A DNA stretch of 64,000 bases. Source: Hypomyces perniciosus (Eukaryota; Ascomycota; Sordariomycetes; Hypocreales; Hypocreaceae). The stretch is from positions 6,324,001 through 6,388,000 of the forward strand of contig SPDT01000007.1 of assembly GCA_008477525.1 (NCBI GenBank). Direction: 5' to 3'. The notes below the pieces were generated by a model. It saw only the letters and a program-made list of their open reading frames with translations. It made no database searches and was not told the origin of the DNA. Made by a program: the position numbers and the translations under genes. This document shows, piece after piece, positions 13,959 through 24,859 of this stretch; position 1 is the stretch's first letter; every line of letters begins with the position of its first letter.

Positions 13959-14120
13959 TATTACAGTATATAGAATAATAGGTTAAAGTAATATTTTTAT
14001 TGTGCCTTAAATAAGGCAAGAAGCTATAAGAATGTAGTTTAAAGGTATAGGACCAAGTTATTATATAAGGATATATATAATGCTGATAAGTTATTAAAGG
14101 GTAGGTTTGGTGCCGTGACA
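13959..14120 (-). repeat. Gypsy 5' LTR (right copy)
   Basis: 162 bp, matching 388-549. The outer end keeps an intact GTGCCGTGACA, followed by TSD TTATA at 14121-14125. The inner end is mutated to TATTACAGTAT. A short open frame crossing this LTR is not a gene. Confidence 0.9.
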
Positions 14121-14125
14121 TTATA

Positions 14126-15352
14126 AAAACGTTTAATAAAAGCAGAGTTTCTTTATTTAACTTTAAAAGTATAGTTTTTAAAGTATATAGTATAGTTAAA
14201 GTATTTTCCTTTTGAAATTAAATTTATAAGTTTATTTTCTGCAGTATATTTTTATTAATATTATTAAAGATATTCTTTAATTCTTTTTTAAACTAATTAT
14301 AACTAGCGAATATAGTTTATATTTATTTATTAATATTAGCTTTATTGTTAAGGAAATGCCTTTAAATAGGTTTAAACTACTTTAAAGTATTTTTTTTAAA
14401 TTATCCGGCAATTAAAAAAACTTTATTAATCTTTATATTAAAGCTAGTTAAAAGTAAATGAAATAGTTATATAGTTAAGTAAGAAACACTTAAAGTGCTA
14501 TAGTACTTTTATTAAAGTATTTAAAGGGTTATATTTTAAGCGATTCTTTTAAGTCCTTTAAAGGTTAATTCCTTTTAAGGTTTAGTATAGGGTTTAAAGT
14601 AAATGCAGGTAATATCTAGTTCTATAAGTCTATAATAGCTGTTTACTGTTAGTGAATTATTTACTAAAGTCTAGCGTTTTTAACAATTAAGTATTAATAG
14701 CGTTATTCCTGTTTTATACAGTTAGCTTTTATATATTAAAAGGCTTCCTCTATATAAATATAAAGTTATTTTATTTTATTAATTTTATTTTTATTTTCGC
14801 TTTTATTTATATTATTATCTCTATTATAGTCTTATCTTTAATAAAGAGGTAAAGTAAAGGGTAAAGTGTTAGAATTATTAAAAGAGGATACTATAGCGGA
14901 TATACTTACAATATTATTTAGGATTTTTAATAGCTTTTTAAATAAAAGTTATTAATATATAACAATCTAGGTTAATTTTTAAATGATAAACTAAAGCTTA
15001 TAGGTTTATATTAATAAAGAGGTTAAAGATAAATACTAAACAGGGTAATATAATTATAATTCTATAGAATAGATAGTTTTAATAAATATAATTTATTAAT
15101 AACTGTTTAAGTAACTATATTAAATAAGTAATAACCTAATTATATATATATAAAGGAAATCTATATATAATTACTAATATTCTAGTAAGCATTACTGTAA
15201 TTACTATAATAGTACAGTAATTAAGTAAGTAATTATATGTTTTAGTATAGTAAGCGTTTAAGTGATTACTCTTAGCGCGGTAATTACTCTTTAATAATTG
15301 GTTAATGTAACCGATATTCTTCTCTGTCCCTGTAACCTAGTCTTCGATATGG
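14126..15352. other. AT-rich decayed DNA between the Gypsy and second Copia elements
   Basis: No open frame, domain or terminal repeat recognised. The last 50 bp (about 15300-15352) are less AT-rich. Probably an old RIP-decayed repeat; originally joined to 1-382. Confidence 0.45.
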
Positions 15353-15876
15353 TTAGGCCGTGATATATATAGCTAATATAAAGAAGAAGCGGAATATAGG
15401 CGCTGTAAGCGCCTATATAGTCTAACACATTGCTTACGCGATATATATATATCAGCTCGTATCTGCTATATAAGCAGATAAAAGCTCCCTAGCGCGTATA
15501 GGCAGTAAAACCCAGCCTACTTAACCCAATATACCCCCCAGTTAATAAAGCTATTGCCAGTACTTTATTGACTGCTATTCTAGTCTATTTATAGTATTAT
15601 AATTAACTGGCCGCGCTTTTAAAGCCTCTTTCACTTAATTAAAAGCTCTTTTATTATAAATATATATTAATATTCCATTATAAAGGTAAAAGGAATATAA
15701 ATACTATAGTTATTATTAATTTATAATAATAGGAAGTTAAATAATAAAGCTCTTTAAATACGTTAATTTATTTTAAATAGCTAAAAATAAATATATTAGC
15801 TGCCCTTAACTATTTTTCTTACTCTTTTTCTTTAATTATTATTATTATTATTATTATTAATATTAATAGCAGTATA
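15353..15876 (-). mobile_element. Second Copia element, left part (truncated 3' LTR and 3' internal end)
   Basis: 15358-15531 matches about the inner two thirds of the 264-bp Copia LTR; the outer third is missing. It is followed by the polypurine-tract side (CCCCCC at 15533-15538) and about 340 bp parallel to 3926-4265 of the first Copia. At 15872 it is interrupted by the compact LTR element and resumes at 23179. Confidence 0.8.
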
Positions 15877-15953
15877 TAATATACAAAGTGCAGATAAAGA
15901 GGGAAGAAGGAAAGGAAGGAAGGAAAAGGACAATACACTATTTATATATATTA
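15877..15953 (-). repeat. 3' LTR of the compact element
   Basis: 77 bp, starts TAATATACAAAGTGCAG on the plus strand and contains a GGAAGAAGGAAAGGAAGGA purine run. More mutated than the partner copy at 23102-23178. Confidence 0.85.
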
Positions 15954-16132
15954 AATGCCGCCTCCCTGAAAAAAAAATCCATCCTTAGATTCCCTTAGCT
16001 GCTATAGCTTCTATCGCTATAGTAATCCTAATCTATTCCATTATCAATACCAGTATTATATCTATCCTTATAGAGATCAGGATCAGGATTATAGCTATAT
16101 TCGCATTCCTAACCGTTATCGGGGACGAATTC

Positions 16133-19100
16133 AGCTTCCCTCCTATATCTACAGGTACCCCTACCTTTAGGTGCCTATTTACAGTAAAAATCACCACCTT
16201 TTAACTAGCTACCAAGAAAACACCCTTAAATCCCCCCCTCGCCCTTCCTGGGCCCTTTAAGCAAGATAGCAGCCGCCTTTATCCTCTTAAACGCCCAACC
16301 CACCTAAATCACTACCGCTGCCAGGCCAGCAATAAACCCTTAAAACTAAAGAGAGGCCACCCTAGCTCTCCCAGGCACTATAAACCCGTTCGCACTGCTT
16401 ATTATACTTAAAAAGCGCTTAATTAAAGAAGTCCACTTTAGAAATGCTAAAGCCTTAAAAATCAATTTCAGTAATAAAACCCCTAAACCTAGCCTTAAAG
16501 GAATAGCTAATCTATATAAACCCTTTAATATATCTCTTTATAGCTGCCTGGTAGAGCAGTATATAAAAGAAAAGGAAATTAAGAATGCCTGCAGGGAAAT
16601 ACTGTTAAGCACTTTTAAAGCTATTAACGTTTACTTTACTATACTTAAAGGGAAATATTATAAAGCCGCTGCTTTATAGATTATAAAAGCCCTCTAGAAA
16701 TCTTTTATTAACTTTACTGCTACTTAGCACTATAAGCTAAAAGGTATCTTAACCTTTAAAGAATCAGGTATTAATAATAATAATATTTAATATTTTAAGG
16801 CTATAAAGAAATAAACTCTTATTAGCCTATTTAACCCTATAAGCCTTATTTTATTAAATAAAGACAGCCTACACTTACCTATTAATAAGTTAGGCAGGGG
16901 CTTTATAGTATTTTATATTAAGGCGGTTAAGCGAGGGACCTATTTTATAAAACCCCCTTTTACTTTTAAATTTAATAGCGCAAAAAAAAAAAAAAATAAA
17001 CCTATTAATAAACTAATAAATATTAAAAAGAATAATAAAAAAAAAATATATAATTAATATTAATAATAGAGTTTTCCTTTAAATCCCTTTAAACTATAGC
17101 TAAAAAAAGATTTTAACTATTAATATTAAAAATAAAGTTATTTAAATACATAATATAAACTATATAAATATTATTTATATATAAAAGGTATATTCCAGCT
17201 TTATATTATAAATTAAAGACTAGAATATATAAATAAAGCTACTTTTCTTTAAATTAATATTTGTTAAAAAAAGAATAAAATTAAAGGAAGCAGAAAGTTA
17301 ATGAACTTTTATAATGTAAAGAGTCCCCTGCTACTATATTAACACTAAAGGGACCCACTTTATAAACTTTATAATCGCTACTAAGGCTTAACTTTAAGCT
17401 AAATCTGCTAACCCCCCTACTATATATAAACTATTTTAATATAGCGAGATAATTAACTCCTAAAACTAGGTTATCTTTTTCCGGGGAAAGGTTAAACCTA
17501 GCTTTAAACTGTTTAAATATTCCAGTCCCGCAAAACAACTAATATTAAAAGTATAAATCACCTAGTATAACCGCTGCCTAAGCTTTTATAATCCTAGGGC
17601 TTATAACTGCATAAAATACTATAAAAGGTGCAGTAGGCTATTATATAGAGAATATATAAACCTTAAGTAATATATTAACTGTAATAGGCTTTATTTATTT
17701 ATAGTATTAAACTATATAGTATATTTAAAATGTAAAAATAGCAGGATTAAATAGCCTATTAAAGACTAACTCTAGGCTATCTAGAAATTTAAAATAACTA
17801 AATTTATTAAAATATACTTAAATACTAGTATAGATAAATTTAAAGTAATCCTTTAAAGGATAACTTAAAGTAAAAATACCTGCACCTATATTTATTTTAT
17901 AAAAGCTGCAGGAGTAATATAAAACCTATATATAAAGGGCACCCTTACCCTGGCCTTTTAAGGCTAGGATAAAAGGCTTGCTGTAAATAATAGCAAAGGT
18001 AAGTCAATCTTTTCTGCCTTAGTAAAGAGCTCTTTTATACCTTAACCTATAAACCCTGCAAACCTTTATTTAAGCTAGACTCTTGCCTTATCGCAGCCAG
18101 TATTAAAAGTCTTGACAGAGTCCCCTATTTATATCTCGTTAAATGCCTTATCCCTATTAAAGTCAGCTATTTAAATTGCCGATAATAATATTAATATAGA
18201 TATTAAATAAATAATATACCCTGGCGATTAAACTACTGAAAATATAGCCTTTAAGTCTTACAGGTAAATATAGGATAAAGATTAGAATATTATAATACTA
18301 TACTCTCTTTTATATAAAAGGGCAGCTTTAATATTATTTTAATACAGGAACTTTAGGTAAGGTGGGATTATATTTCCCTATATAGATAAATAAAGAACTA
18401 CCTAGGTTACAGGACCTTTAACCCTTTAAGGGATTAAATATAAAACCCCCCCTTAATCTTTATATATATTAGGATCTCGCTTAACCTACTAGTAACCTAA
18501 CTCTAGCTAGTTAAATTTAAAGACTGCAATATATATTAAATATAGGTCTGCGACTATACTATTATTAACATTTACTGTAGGGCAACTGAAACTATTATAA
18601 TAGATATCTTTAAAGGATAGGGGCGCCCCCTTTTAAAAACTATTATAACTAAAGACTTTAATGCAATATACTAGACCTAATAACCTGGCGGCAGGATTAA
18701 TACTGCGGGAAACCAGGTAAAAGAATAGGCAGAAAAAGCAGGTCTTTCTCCCTCTTTTATAGATATACCGACTAACCATTACAGTAATATAATTAACTTA
18801 ATCTTTACTAATATAGCTATTTAAACAATAGTAGACAAATAACTGGATATAGGGTTAGACTACTTTATATTTATTACTACTTTGCTAGACTTAATAGCCC
18901 CATTAACTATTAAAGGTAAACTTTATATCCTATTTAAATCCCTTTTAGACTTTAGCTAATTAATATATAGCTATAAATCCTGCCTATTAAACCTAAACCT
19001 TAACAGTATTATATAAAAGGATTTAAATAAAGCGGCCTAGGCTTTATAAAACCTTTTTACTACTGCTATAATAAAGGCCGGGAAGAGAAGGTATTAAAAC

Positions 19101-22055
19101 GGCTATAGTATACTATAATGGGACTATAACTGCAGAGAGGCATAAAGTGCTATAATAGTAACTGTTAATGTATTTAAAGAAAGAGAAGCTGCTAAAAAGA
19201 CCCTGTATATAACTGTTTTATAAAAGAAAGCAGTTTACTGGGATTTAATTATAGCTGCAGCAAGACTAGGCAAAGGTATATTCCAGGTAGTTAAATAAAG
19301 GAAAGCTATTAACTAGTTTTAACTATTACCTTTAATAGATAAGGACTATTAAATTATAGATTTAATAGATAAAGTTACCTTTTTATAAAGGATAGTCCTT
19401 AAATATAGGGAAGTGTTTAAAGATATTAATGCCTTTTAGGATTATTTAATCTGCCCCTTTAAAAATATCTTTTAAAATAAGGAATTAAATAAAGAAAAAG
19501 TAATAAAAGCTATTACTAGAGCAGGGAATACTGCCTTTAAAGCAGATAAAATCTCGGTAAAACTTTTTAAAATAGCCTAGCTAGTAGTCTATAACTTTAT
19601 ATATAAACTCTTTAAAGGATACCTAAAAATTAAATATTACTTAGCCTTTTTCTAAAACGCTAAAGTAACCTTTATACTTAAGCTAAATAAGTTAAACTAT
19701 TTTAAATATAAAGCTTAATAGCTGATTTTACTTTTATTATATATAAATAAAGGCCTAGAGAGGCTATTAGCGTAAAGGATTGCAAAAGATATATTTAAGT
19801 ATAGAGTACTCTTAAAATAATACTTTAAAGCTCTGTTAAAGAGGAGCGCTATAGACCTCCTTGCCTGCCTTATTTATAATATTAAACTAGCACTCTTTAA
19901 AGGAAAGGAGGCATTAATCTTTACCTTTAATATTTTAAAAGCTTTTACTATTATAATAAAAAACTATATAACCCTTTAATTTAAAGAATAAAGGTAACTA
20001 GATTAATTTATTAAATAAATAAAGTCTTTTTTAAGCGACTATATAGTCTCTATCTAGAAAAGGGATAGTATTACCTTCCTTTATAGCAGACTCAAATACA
20101 GAACTCCTTAAAAATCCCCCTTTTTACTAATCTTATTTATACTATATATTGCCTTATTCCTAGGAATAGGATAGGCCAGCAATAAATGTTTCAGCTATAT
20201 AGATAATATTACTTTCTTAGCTATAGGCCTTTATATAGGCTATACTTTAGTAATATTATAAAATAAATTAAACTAGGCAGTCTAGTAAGGTTAAAAAAAT
20301 GTAATCTCTTTTGCTTTAAATAAAGCTAAACTCTTTTACTTTTACAGGAAATATAGACTTAATCTTTAATACTTAATAATATTAAAAAAAAGATAAGTTA
20401 ACCTTAAAAAATATATAAAATAGCTTAGTATTATTTTTAACCTTAAGTTATTATTTAAAAAATATATAGAGGCCTAGGTAGGTAAAGCCTTAAAGATAGT
20501 TAACTTTTTAAAGAGCTTTAATAAAACCTAAAAAGGCTCCCCCTTTAATACAGTAGCTATAGCAGCTAAAGCCTGTATATTATTAGTTGCCCTATATAGT
20601 ATAAAGGTATAGTGGCCTGGCTTAAAGAGAGAATTTAAGAATAACCTAGGCAGGATAGTAAATATAGGCATTAATAACTTTATAGTAAAACTAGATAAAG
20701 CCTTTAAAACTATAGCCTGCACTATCCTTTTAGTCTAAAAGACTACCCTTATCCTAGTGCTTTATAGAAAGTCTAGTATCCCGCCTATATTTATAGTTTT
20801 CGCCTAGGCAAAACTAAAAAATACTGCCCGATTTATAGGCCTAGACTAGTTTTATCCGCTAACTAATAGAATTAATAAACTAAATGTCTAGCTCCCTGCA
20901 ACTCGCTTATAGAGGACAGCTAGACTTATCGGCAGGTCTATCCGACCTACTCTCTTTACTTATAAACCCTATTTTGTCAGAGCTGGCCTAAGCTTTAAAA
21001 TACTTGGGAAAAAGGTAGCTATATAGAAGTACCTTAAATTAATAAATTTACTGCCGGCTTTAATAGCAGTGGCTTACTTAAATAGCTTTTAATTTAATAG
21101 GAAGACTGGATAAGGAGTAGCAGTATATTATAAAGCTAAAGTCTATAAGGACTGCAGGCTACTCGCTAATGTAAAGGTCTATAACATAAAAGCTATAAAA
21201 GCTGCTAAAGTAATTAAAATAGCAGCTAGACTTGCAAAGAATAACCCTAGAATTAATAAAATATATATCTTTTTTAATAATATATTAATAGTTAAAGGCT
21301 TGCTAGGCAAAGCTTTAACCTTATTATAAAAAGAGTTTATGCAGTTTTAATATATAGTAAAAGAGATATACCCCTGCAAGGTATTTATTTTCTAGGTATT
21401 AGGCTATAAAGATATATAAAGTAATAAAATAGCAGATAAACTAGTAAAAAAAGGGATAGCCTTTAACCTCCCTTTATAAAGCTAAAGTACTTTAATATAT
21501 ATTAAACGCTAAGTAAAAGTAGAAAGAAGAACCTTTTAAAAGAAATATTAAAAGGTAAATGCCTTAGAAAGCTATTAACTATAAAACTTAAAAGTACTAT
21601 TAAACCCCCTAAAACTAAAACTCCCTTAACTTATCTTATACAGGCTGCTAGCAGAAAGGTCTAGTTATAGAGACTTTTAAAGCTATTATAACCGTTTTGG
21701 CTACGACACGCAATCCTATTATAGATGTAGCTCCCTTAAAGAGCCAGGGCACTTTGCTGAATACTGCATAACAAGGAGCTTCCTCCTTAAAACACTGAAA
21801 GGCGAGAGACCAGTTATATACCTATTAGGACCTAAAGGAAATAAGGCTTTCTAGAAGCTGGTAAAGGGGGTAAACCTATATAGCCCCCCTTTATAAGATA
21901 TAGATTAAGAATACACTAAAACTTTCCTTTATCCAGCGAAACATAGCGAACAGGGTCTAGACCCCTGGCTCCTACTAACCTGTTTGCCTAAACGAGGCTG
22001 TTGTACCTAGATACAGAGTGGTTGTAAATAGTAATAAAAAAAATAAAAATAAAAA
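16133..22055 (+). mobile_element. Tad1-like non-LTR retrotransposon (LINE), RIP-decayed
   Basis: 5923 bp flanked by the 15-bp duplication ATCGGGGACGAATTC (16118-16132; right copy 22056-22070 with one C-to-T). It ends in an A-rich tail (about 22033-22055). Plus-strand order is an ORF1-like stretch (about 16380-16980), then an apurinic endonuclease domain with DFNA motif (18651-18680). Reverse transcriptase follows with the YxDD box as SYIDNITF (about 20193-20216), then RNase H ending KIADKLVKKG (about 21425-21455). The C-terminal knuckle reads CSSLKEPGHFAEYC (about 21729-21770). EEP endonuclease plus RT plus RNase H is the Tad/I-clade layout. Full of stops. Confidence 0.9.
19400..20420 (+). 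pseudogene. LINE reverse transcriptase remnant
   Basis: The YADD catalytic box is visible as YIDNI at 20196-20210 followed by a hydrophobic strand. Upstream are the expected palm/finger segments broken by stops. Asp-to-Asn conversion fits RIP of the opposite strand. Confidence 0.8.
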
Positions 22056-22070
22056 ATCGGGGATGAATTC

Positions 22071-23101
22071 CTGATCAGGGTTGTAGTATAGATCAAGTTG
22101 ATTAAGGCCGAGCTGGTTAGGGTCTTCGGGATCGGGCTGATCGAGTAAATTAAATAGATCCGGATCTTTGGGGTTAAATTAATCTAGCTGGTCTTCGAGG
22201 TCAAATAGATCTAGCTGGTCAGGGTCTTTATAATCGAATTAGTCAGGATCGAATTGATTATGTTGATCAGGGTCTTCTGGGTCGAATTGGTCTAGGTCTC
22301 GGTTCCTTTACTCTATATCCCTAGGTTAAAGGTAGCCGCGTTGAACTTGATGACCGGATATACGATAATACCTTGGGTCCTGTTGGAAGTTGACTTGGAC
22401 TTGGGGTGGTTGGCTAGGCCGGCTAGCTGGAACGTGTATTTGAACGCGTTGACGGGGATGTCTTGGAGCAGGGGCCACAACACATTGTTGAACTGGTCTT
22501 GGAAAAGGGGCTATAACACGTTGCTGAACTGGTCTTAGAGCAGGGGCCATAACACGTTGTTGAACTGGTCTTGGAAAAGGGGCTACAATGCGTTGCTGCT
22601 GGGTCTGCTTAGCTGGGCCAGCTAGGCTCGAAGAGCATTGATTCTGAAGGTAGATAAAAAGTTGATTCCGTATTTGGAAAAGGACTCTGCAGCTTCCGCA
22701 GGTCCGGCGTTGACGATTAACCTGATATAGTTGCTATAGCTGTTGTTGTTTGGCTTGATCGAGTTGATTAGTTGGAACTATTGCGAATCGAATTGAATTT
22801 AAGGAAAATTATAAAAGGAACGTCGCTTAATAAAGAAATAGCTGTAAAGCCTAGTAAAAGGAACAGCTGTAGATCGTTTTGGAAGCGGCGTAGTCTCGCG
22901 AGGGAAATAGTAAAAACTAGGATCAACGCGGTTTGGTTTGGCGGTTTGGTTAGCAGGTTGGTTGGCTATCTTCGTCTGCAGAGGCTTTCTTGCTTGCTAG
23001 AAGGAAATGCCGAGATGGTTGCTTGTAGTTGCCAGTGTGGTTGCCAGTGTGGTGCGTATATAAAAGTCTTGCGATCGAAAAACGCTTAGATTGCTACCAT
23101 T
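22071..23101 (-). pseudogene. Repetitive-protein coding region of the compact LTR element
   Basis: Read right to left after the primer-binding site. A stretch at about 22620-22720 reads RTCGSCRVLF followed by NQLFIYLQNQC, resembling a C2H2/C2HC finger with its His changed to Tyr, as C-to-T would do. Next come about four 12-residue units of the type QQRVIAPFPRPV (22465-22600). Then follows an Asp/Gln/Pro-rich repetitive stretch broken by stops down to 22071, continuing across the LINE at 16117-15954. The longest open piece is 22326-22550. Similar fingers occur near the N-terminus of fungal retroelement polyproteins, so this may be a captured gag/pol fragment (inference). Noticeably less RIP-mutated than the LINE inside it. 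Confidence 0.55.
22465..22600 (-). repeat. 36-bp tandem repeat, about 3.7 copies
   Basis: Units at 22465-22500, 22501-22536, 22537-22572 and a partial one to about 22598, each containing TTGAACTGGTCTT or a near variant. Exactly 36 bp, so the reading frame (12 residues) is kept. Alternate units are more alike (GAGCAGGGG versus GAAAAGGGG), so a 72-bp dimer may be the amplified unit. Confidence 0.85.
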
Positions 23102-23178
23102 TAATATACAAAGTGCAGATGAAGAGGGAAGAAGGAAAGGAAGGACGGAAAAGGACGATACACTATTTATGTGTATCA
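23102..23178 (-). repeat. 5' LTR of the compact element
   Basis: 77 bp, ends GTGTATCA on the plus strand (TGATACAC on the minus strand) next to TSD GTATA (23179-23183). The primer-binding site TGGTAGCAATC lies two bases inside. Confidence 0.85.
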
Positions 23179-23917
23179 GTATAGCCTTTACTGTAAGTAT
23201 TACGCTTTTAATATATTCCCTTTATAGTATACTTTTATTAGTTAATAATAAAATTGTAAAAGAAGAATACTTTATTAGTGAAGTGTAGTTGTAGTTGCCC
23301 TTTAAAAGGCGCTCATTGCGGCGTTAATCGCTTAGCTGGCTAAGCGGCTACGCCTCCTACTCCTCCTCCTACTTCTCTTACGCCTTCGCCATTACCTTTA
23401 CCCTCGCCTACTCTTACCTTAGCCCCGGTCCCTATTACTGCTGCTGCTATTACTGCTCCTGCCCCTGCTACTGCCGCTGCCTTTACCCCTGCCACCGCGC
23501 TATTATCCCCTTTTTTTAAAGGTTATTTAAAGTCGGCTATTACTAGTAAAGGAAGTCTCTTTTAATATATTTTTATTGCCTACTTATAGTAGATTACTAT
23601 TTACTTTAATAAAAATCATTAATATATTATTTCATATATTTCTCCCTTTAATTTAATTTATTACAAAAGGAGGATTTAATTTATATTAAAGAGATAATTA
23701 CTTTAAATAGCTATAATAATAATACCTTTTATATATAAATATATAAAAGGCAAAAAGCTTTAAATAATTAATTATTATAGTAATAAAATATACCCTTTTT
23801 AGTAAATAGCCTATAAATTAAAATTAAGTAGTTTTTTATATTTTTATATATTTTATTTTAATAACTATGTATTTACCAAGTTTAATAATACTTTAAAATA
23901 TTTAAAGCGCTATTATA
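23179..23917 (-). mobile_element. Second Copia element, right part
   Basis: Continues from 15876. It matches about 4280-5318 of the first Copia, including GTAAGTATTA near the insertion point and the GC-rich Ala-coding island (23340-23520). Similarity is lost near 23917, so this copy is 5'-truncated and lacks RT, integrase and gag. Confidence 0.78.
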
Positions 23918-24164
23918 GAAGAGAATTACTATTTATATAGGTCTAAATATCTATTTATATAAAAAATAAGGCAGACTTTTTTTTAGCTAATCCTATACTG
24001 CCTATACTATTACACTAAATTATAATAAAAGACCCTAGATAAAAAAGTAATGCTAAAAGAGCTTAAGCTGATTAAGGCTATAACTAAAAACTTTTCTTTA
24101 TTAATAGCGCTGCCTTTTATAAAGCTATCACTAACATAATAACCTAAAATAGACCTAAATTTCA

Positions 24165-24537
24165 TTCTTAACGCGCCTAAAGGCTCTAAGCCTATTGCAC
24201 CAACCTAGTCGAATAAGCCTGCCAGTTCTCATGATGCCTCTTTCGATGATGACTATATCGGTCAGCTAATTCCGCCTTTGCTGCCGTCGCAGTAGTTCGA
24301 TATGTATGCAGATGTCGAGAATTTCCTCCGCGACTTCCACATCAACAATGGTGCCGCCCTTATCAGGCAGTCAACTTCCGAGAAGCGAGTGATCGATGGC
24401 ATTAGCCAGCCAACGTTCATTTCCCTTATTTGCGATAAAGGCCCGCGGCGGCCATCGCAGAGCGCTGGTCTTCGCAAATCCTCGTGGGGAAGTGGGTCTG
24501 AAAAGTGGATTTCCTGTGCAAATAGCAATTCTCAAGG
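24165..24537 (+). pseudogene. N-terminal fragment of a MULE-type transposase
   Basis: The plus frame reads NAPKGSKPIAP, SFDDDYIGQLIPP, then VENFLRDFHINNGAALIR and ISLICDKGPRRPS. This pattern (an acidic N-terminus, then a FAR1/WRKY-like zinc domain of the form alpha-helix, NGxALxR, LxCDRG) matches fungal Mutator-like transposases. Two TAG codons replace probable CAG (C-to-T). The frame is cut at about 24537 by the Copia LTR copy, so the DDE catalytic domain is absent. Family call from memory of the pattern, not a search. Confidence 0.5.
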
Positions 24538-24859
24538 TATAATATCTAAGTAGAAGTTTCTAGTAATTGTCATGGTTATTACCTGGGCGTATAACTGTAG
24601 CGGAGCGCGGCACAGCTATGTGGAGTATAGAGAGAGAGTGAATAAAGCTTGATTTTATGAAAGAGAATCTACTGTAATGGCCTCGCTATATATACACATA
24701 GCTAACACAAAGAAGCAGCGGAATACAGGCGCTGTAAGCGCCCGCACAGTCTGACACATCGCTTACGCGATATGTATGTCAGCTCGTATCTGCTATATAA
24801 GCAGATAAGAGCTCCCTAGCGCGTACAGGCGGTAAGACCCCGGCCTGCTCAACCCAACA
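24538..24859 (-). mobile_element. Copia LTR plus leader, little affected by RIP
   Basis: 24596-24859 is a complete 264-bp LTR (TGTAGCGGAGCGC ... CCCAACA on plus). The 58 bp before it match the leader of the first Copia at 10465-10521, so this is a 5' LTR with the start of the internal region on the minus strand, not a clean solo LTR. No matching 5-bp duplication was seen. It keeps many CpA sites lost in the other copies. Within the LTR, ATATATAGCGAGG on minus could be a TATA region. Confidence 0.85.

Larger units (their letters stand above)
388..14120 (-). mobile_element. RIP-decayed Gypsy (Ty3-like) LTR retrotransposon, split by a Copia insertion
   Basis: Two 162-bp direct repeats (388-549 and 13959-14120) bound the element and are flanked by the 5-bp duplication TTATA at 383-387 and 14121-14125. 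A run of eight C at 553-560, next to the left LTR, reads on the minus strand as the polypurine tract, so transcription runs right to left. Minus-strand fragments of the polyprotein are recognisable. Reverse transcriptase shows FETFIIPFSLYNALAFF (about 3290-3362) and a decayed YxDDI box (about 3195-3245). RNase H shows YNYKIYNKELLAII (about 2630-2700). Without the nested Copia (3662-10785) and its duplicated target the element is about 6.6 kb. Stops and TA-rich decay make it dead. Integrase should lie at about 600-2300 by family order; I did not confirm its motifs. Confidence 0.9.
15877..23178 (-). mobile_element. Compact LTR retroelement (TRIM-like, 77-bp LTRs) interrupted by a LINE
   Basis: Two 77-bp direct repeats (15877-15953 and 23102-23178) differ at 6 sites, five of them G/A or C/T. 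They are flanked by the 5-bp duplication GTATA at 15872-15876 and 23179-23183. Comparison with the uninterrupted first Copia shows that everything between is insertion. On the minus strand the 5' LTR starts TGATACAC. Two bases after it is TGGTAGCAATC (23089-23099), a plausible tRNA primer-binding site. The 3' LTR is preceded by GGGAGGCGG. Without the nested LINE and its duplicated target the element is only about 1364 bp, with no reverse transcriptase, so it is non-autonomous. Inside are a C2HC finger-like motif, a 36-bp tandem array and an Asp/Gln-rich repetitive stretch. LTRs this short are unusual. Confidence 0.82.

Noticed and set aside
15877..15953. The 77-bp repeat as a long target-site duplication of the LINE
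   Set aside because: The LINE has its own 15-bp TSD and A-rich tail further inside, and the first Copia shows that the 77-bp sequence is not part of the original target.
22465..22600. CRISPR-like array
   Set aside because: Units are contiguous 36-mers without spacers and keep a reading frame; a tandem coding repeat in a eukaryotic transposon.
24596..24859. Solo LTR formed by LTR-LTR recombination
   Set aside because: The adjoining 58 bp match the Copia leader and no 5-bp TSD is present, so it is a truncated 5' end, not a solo LTR.
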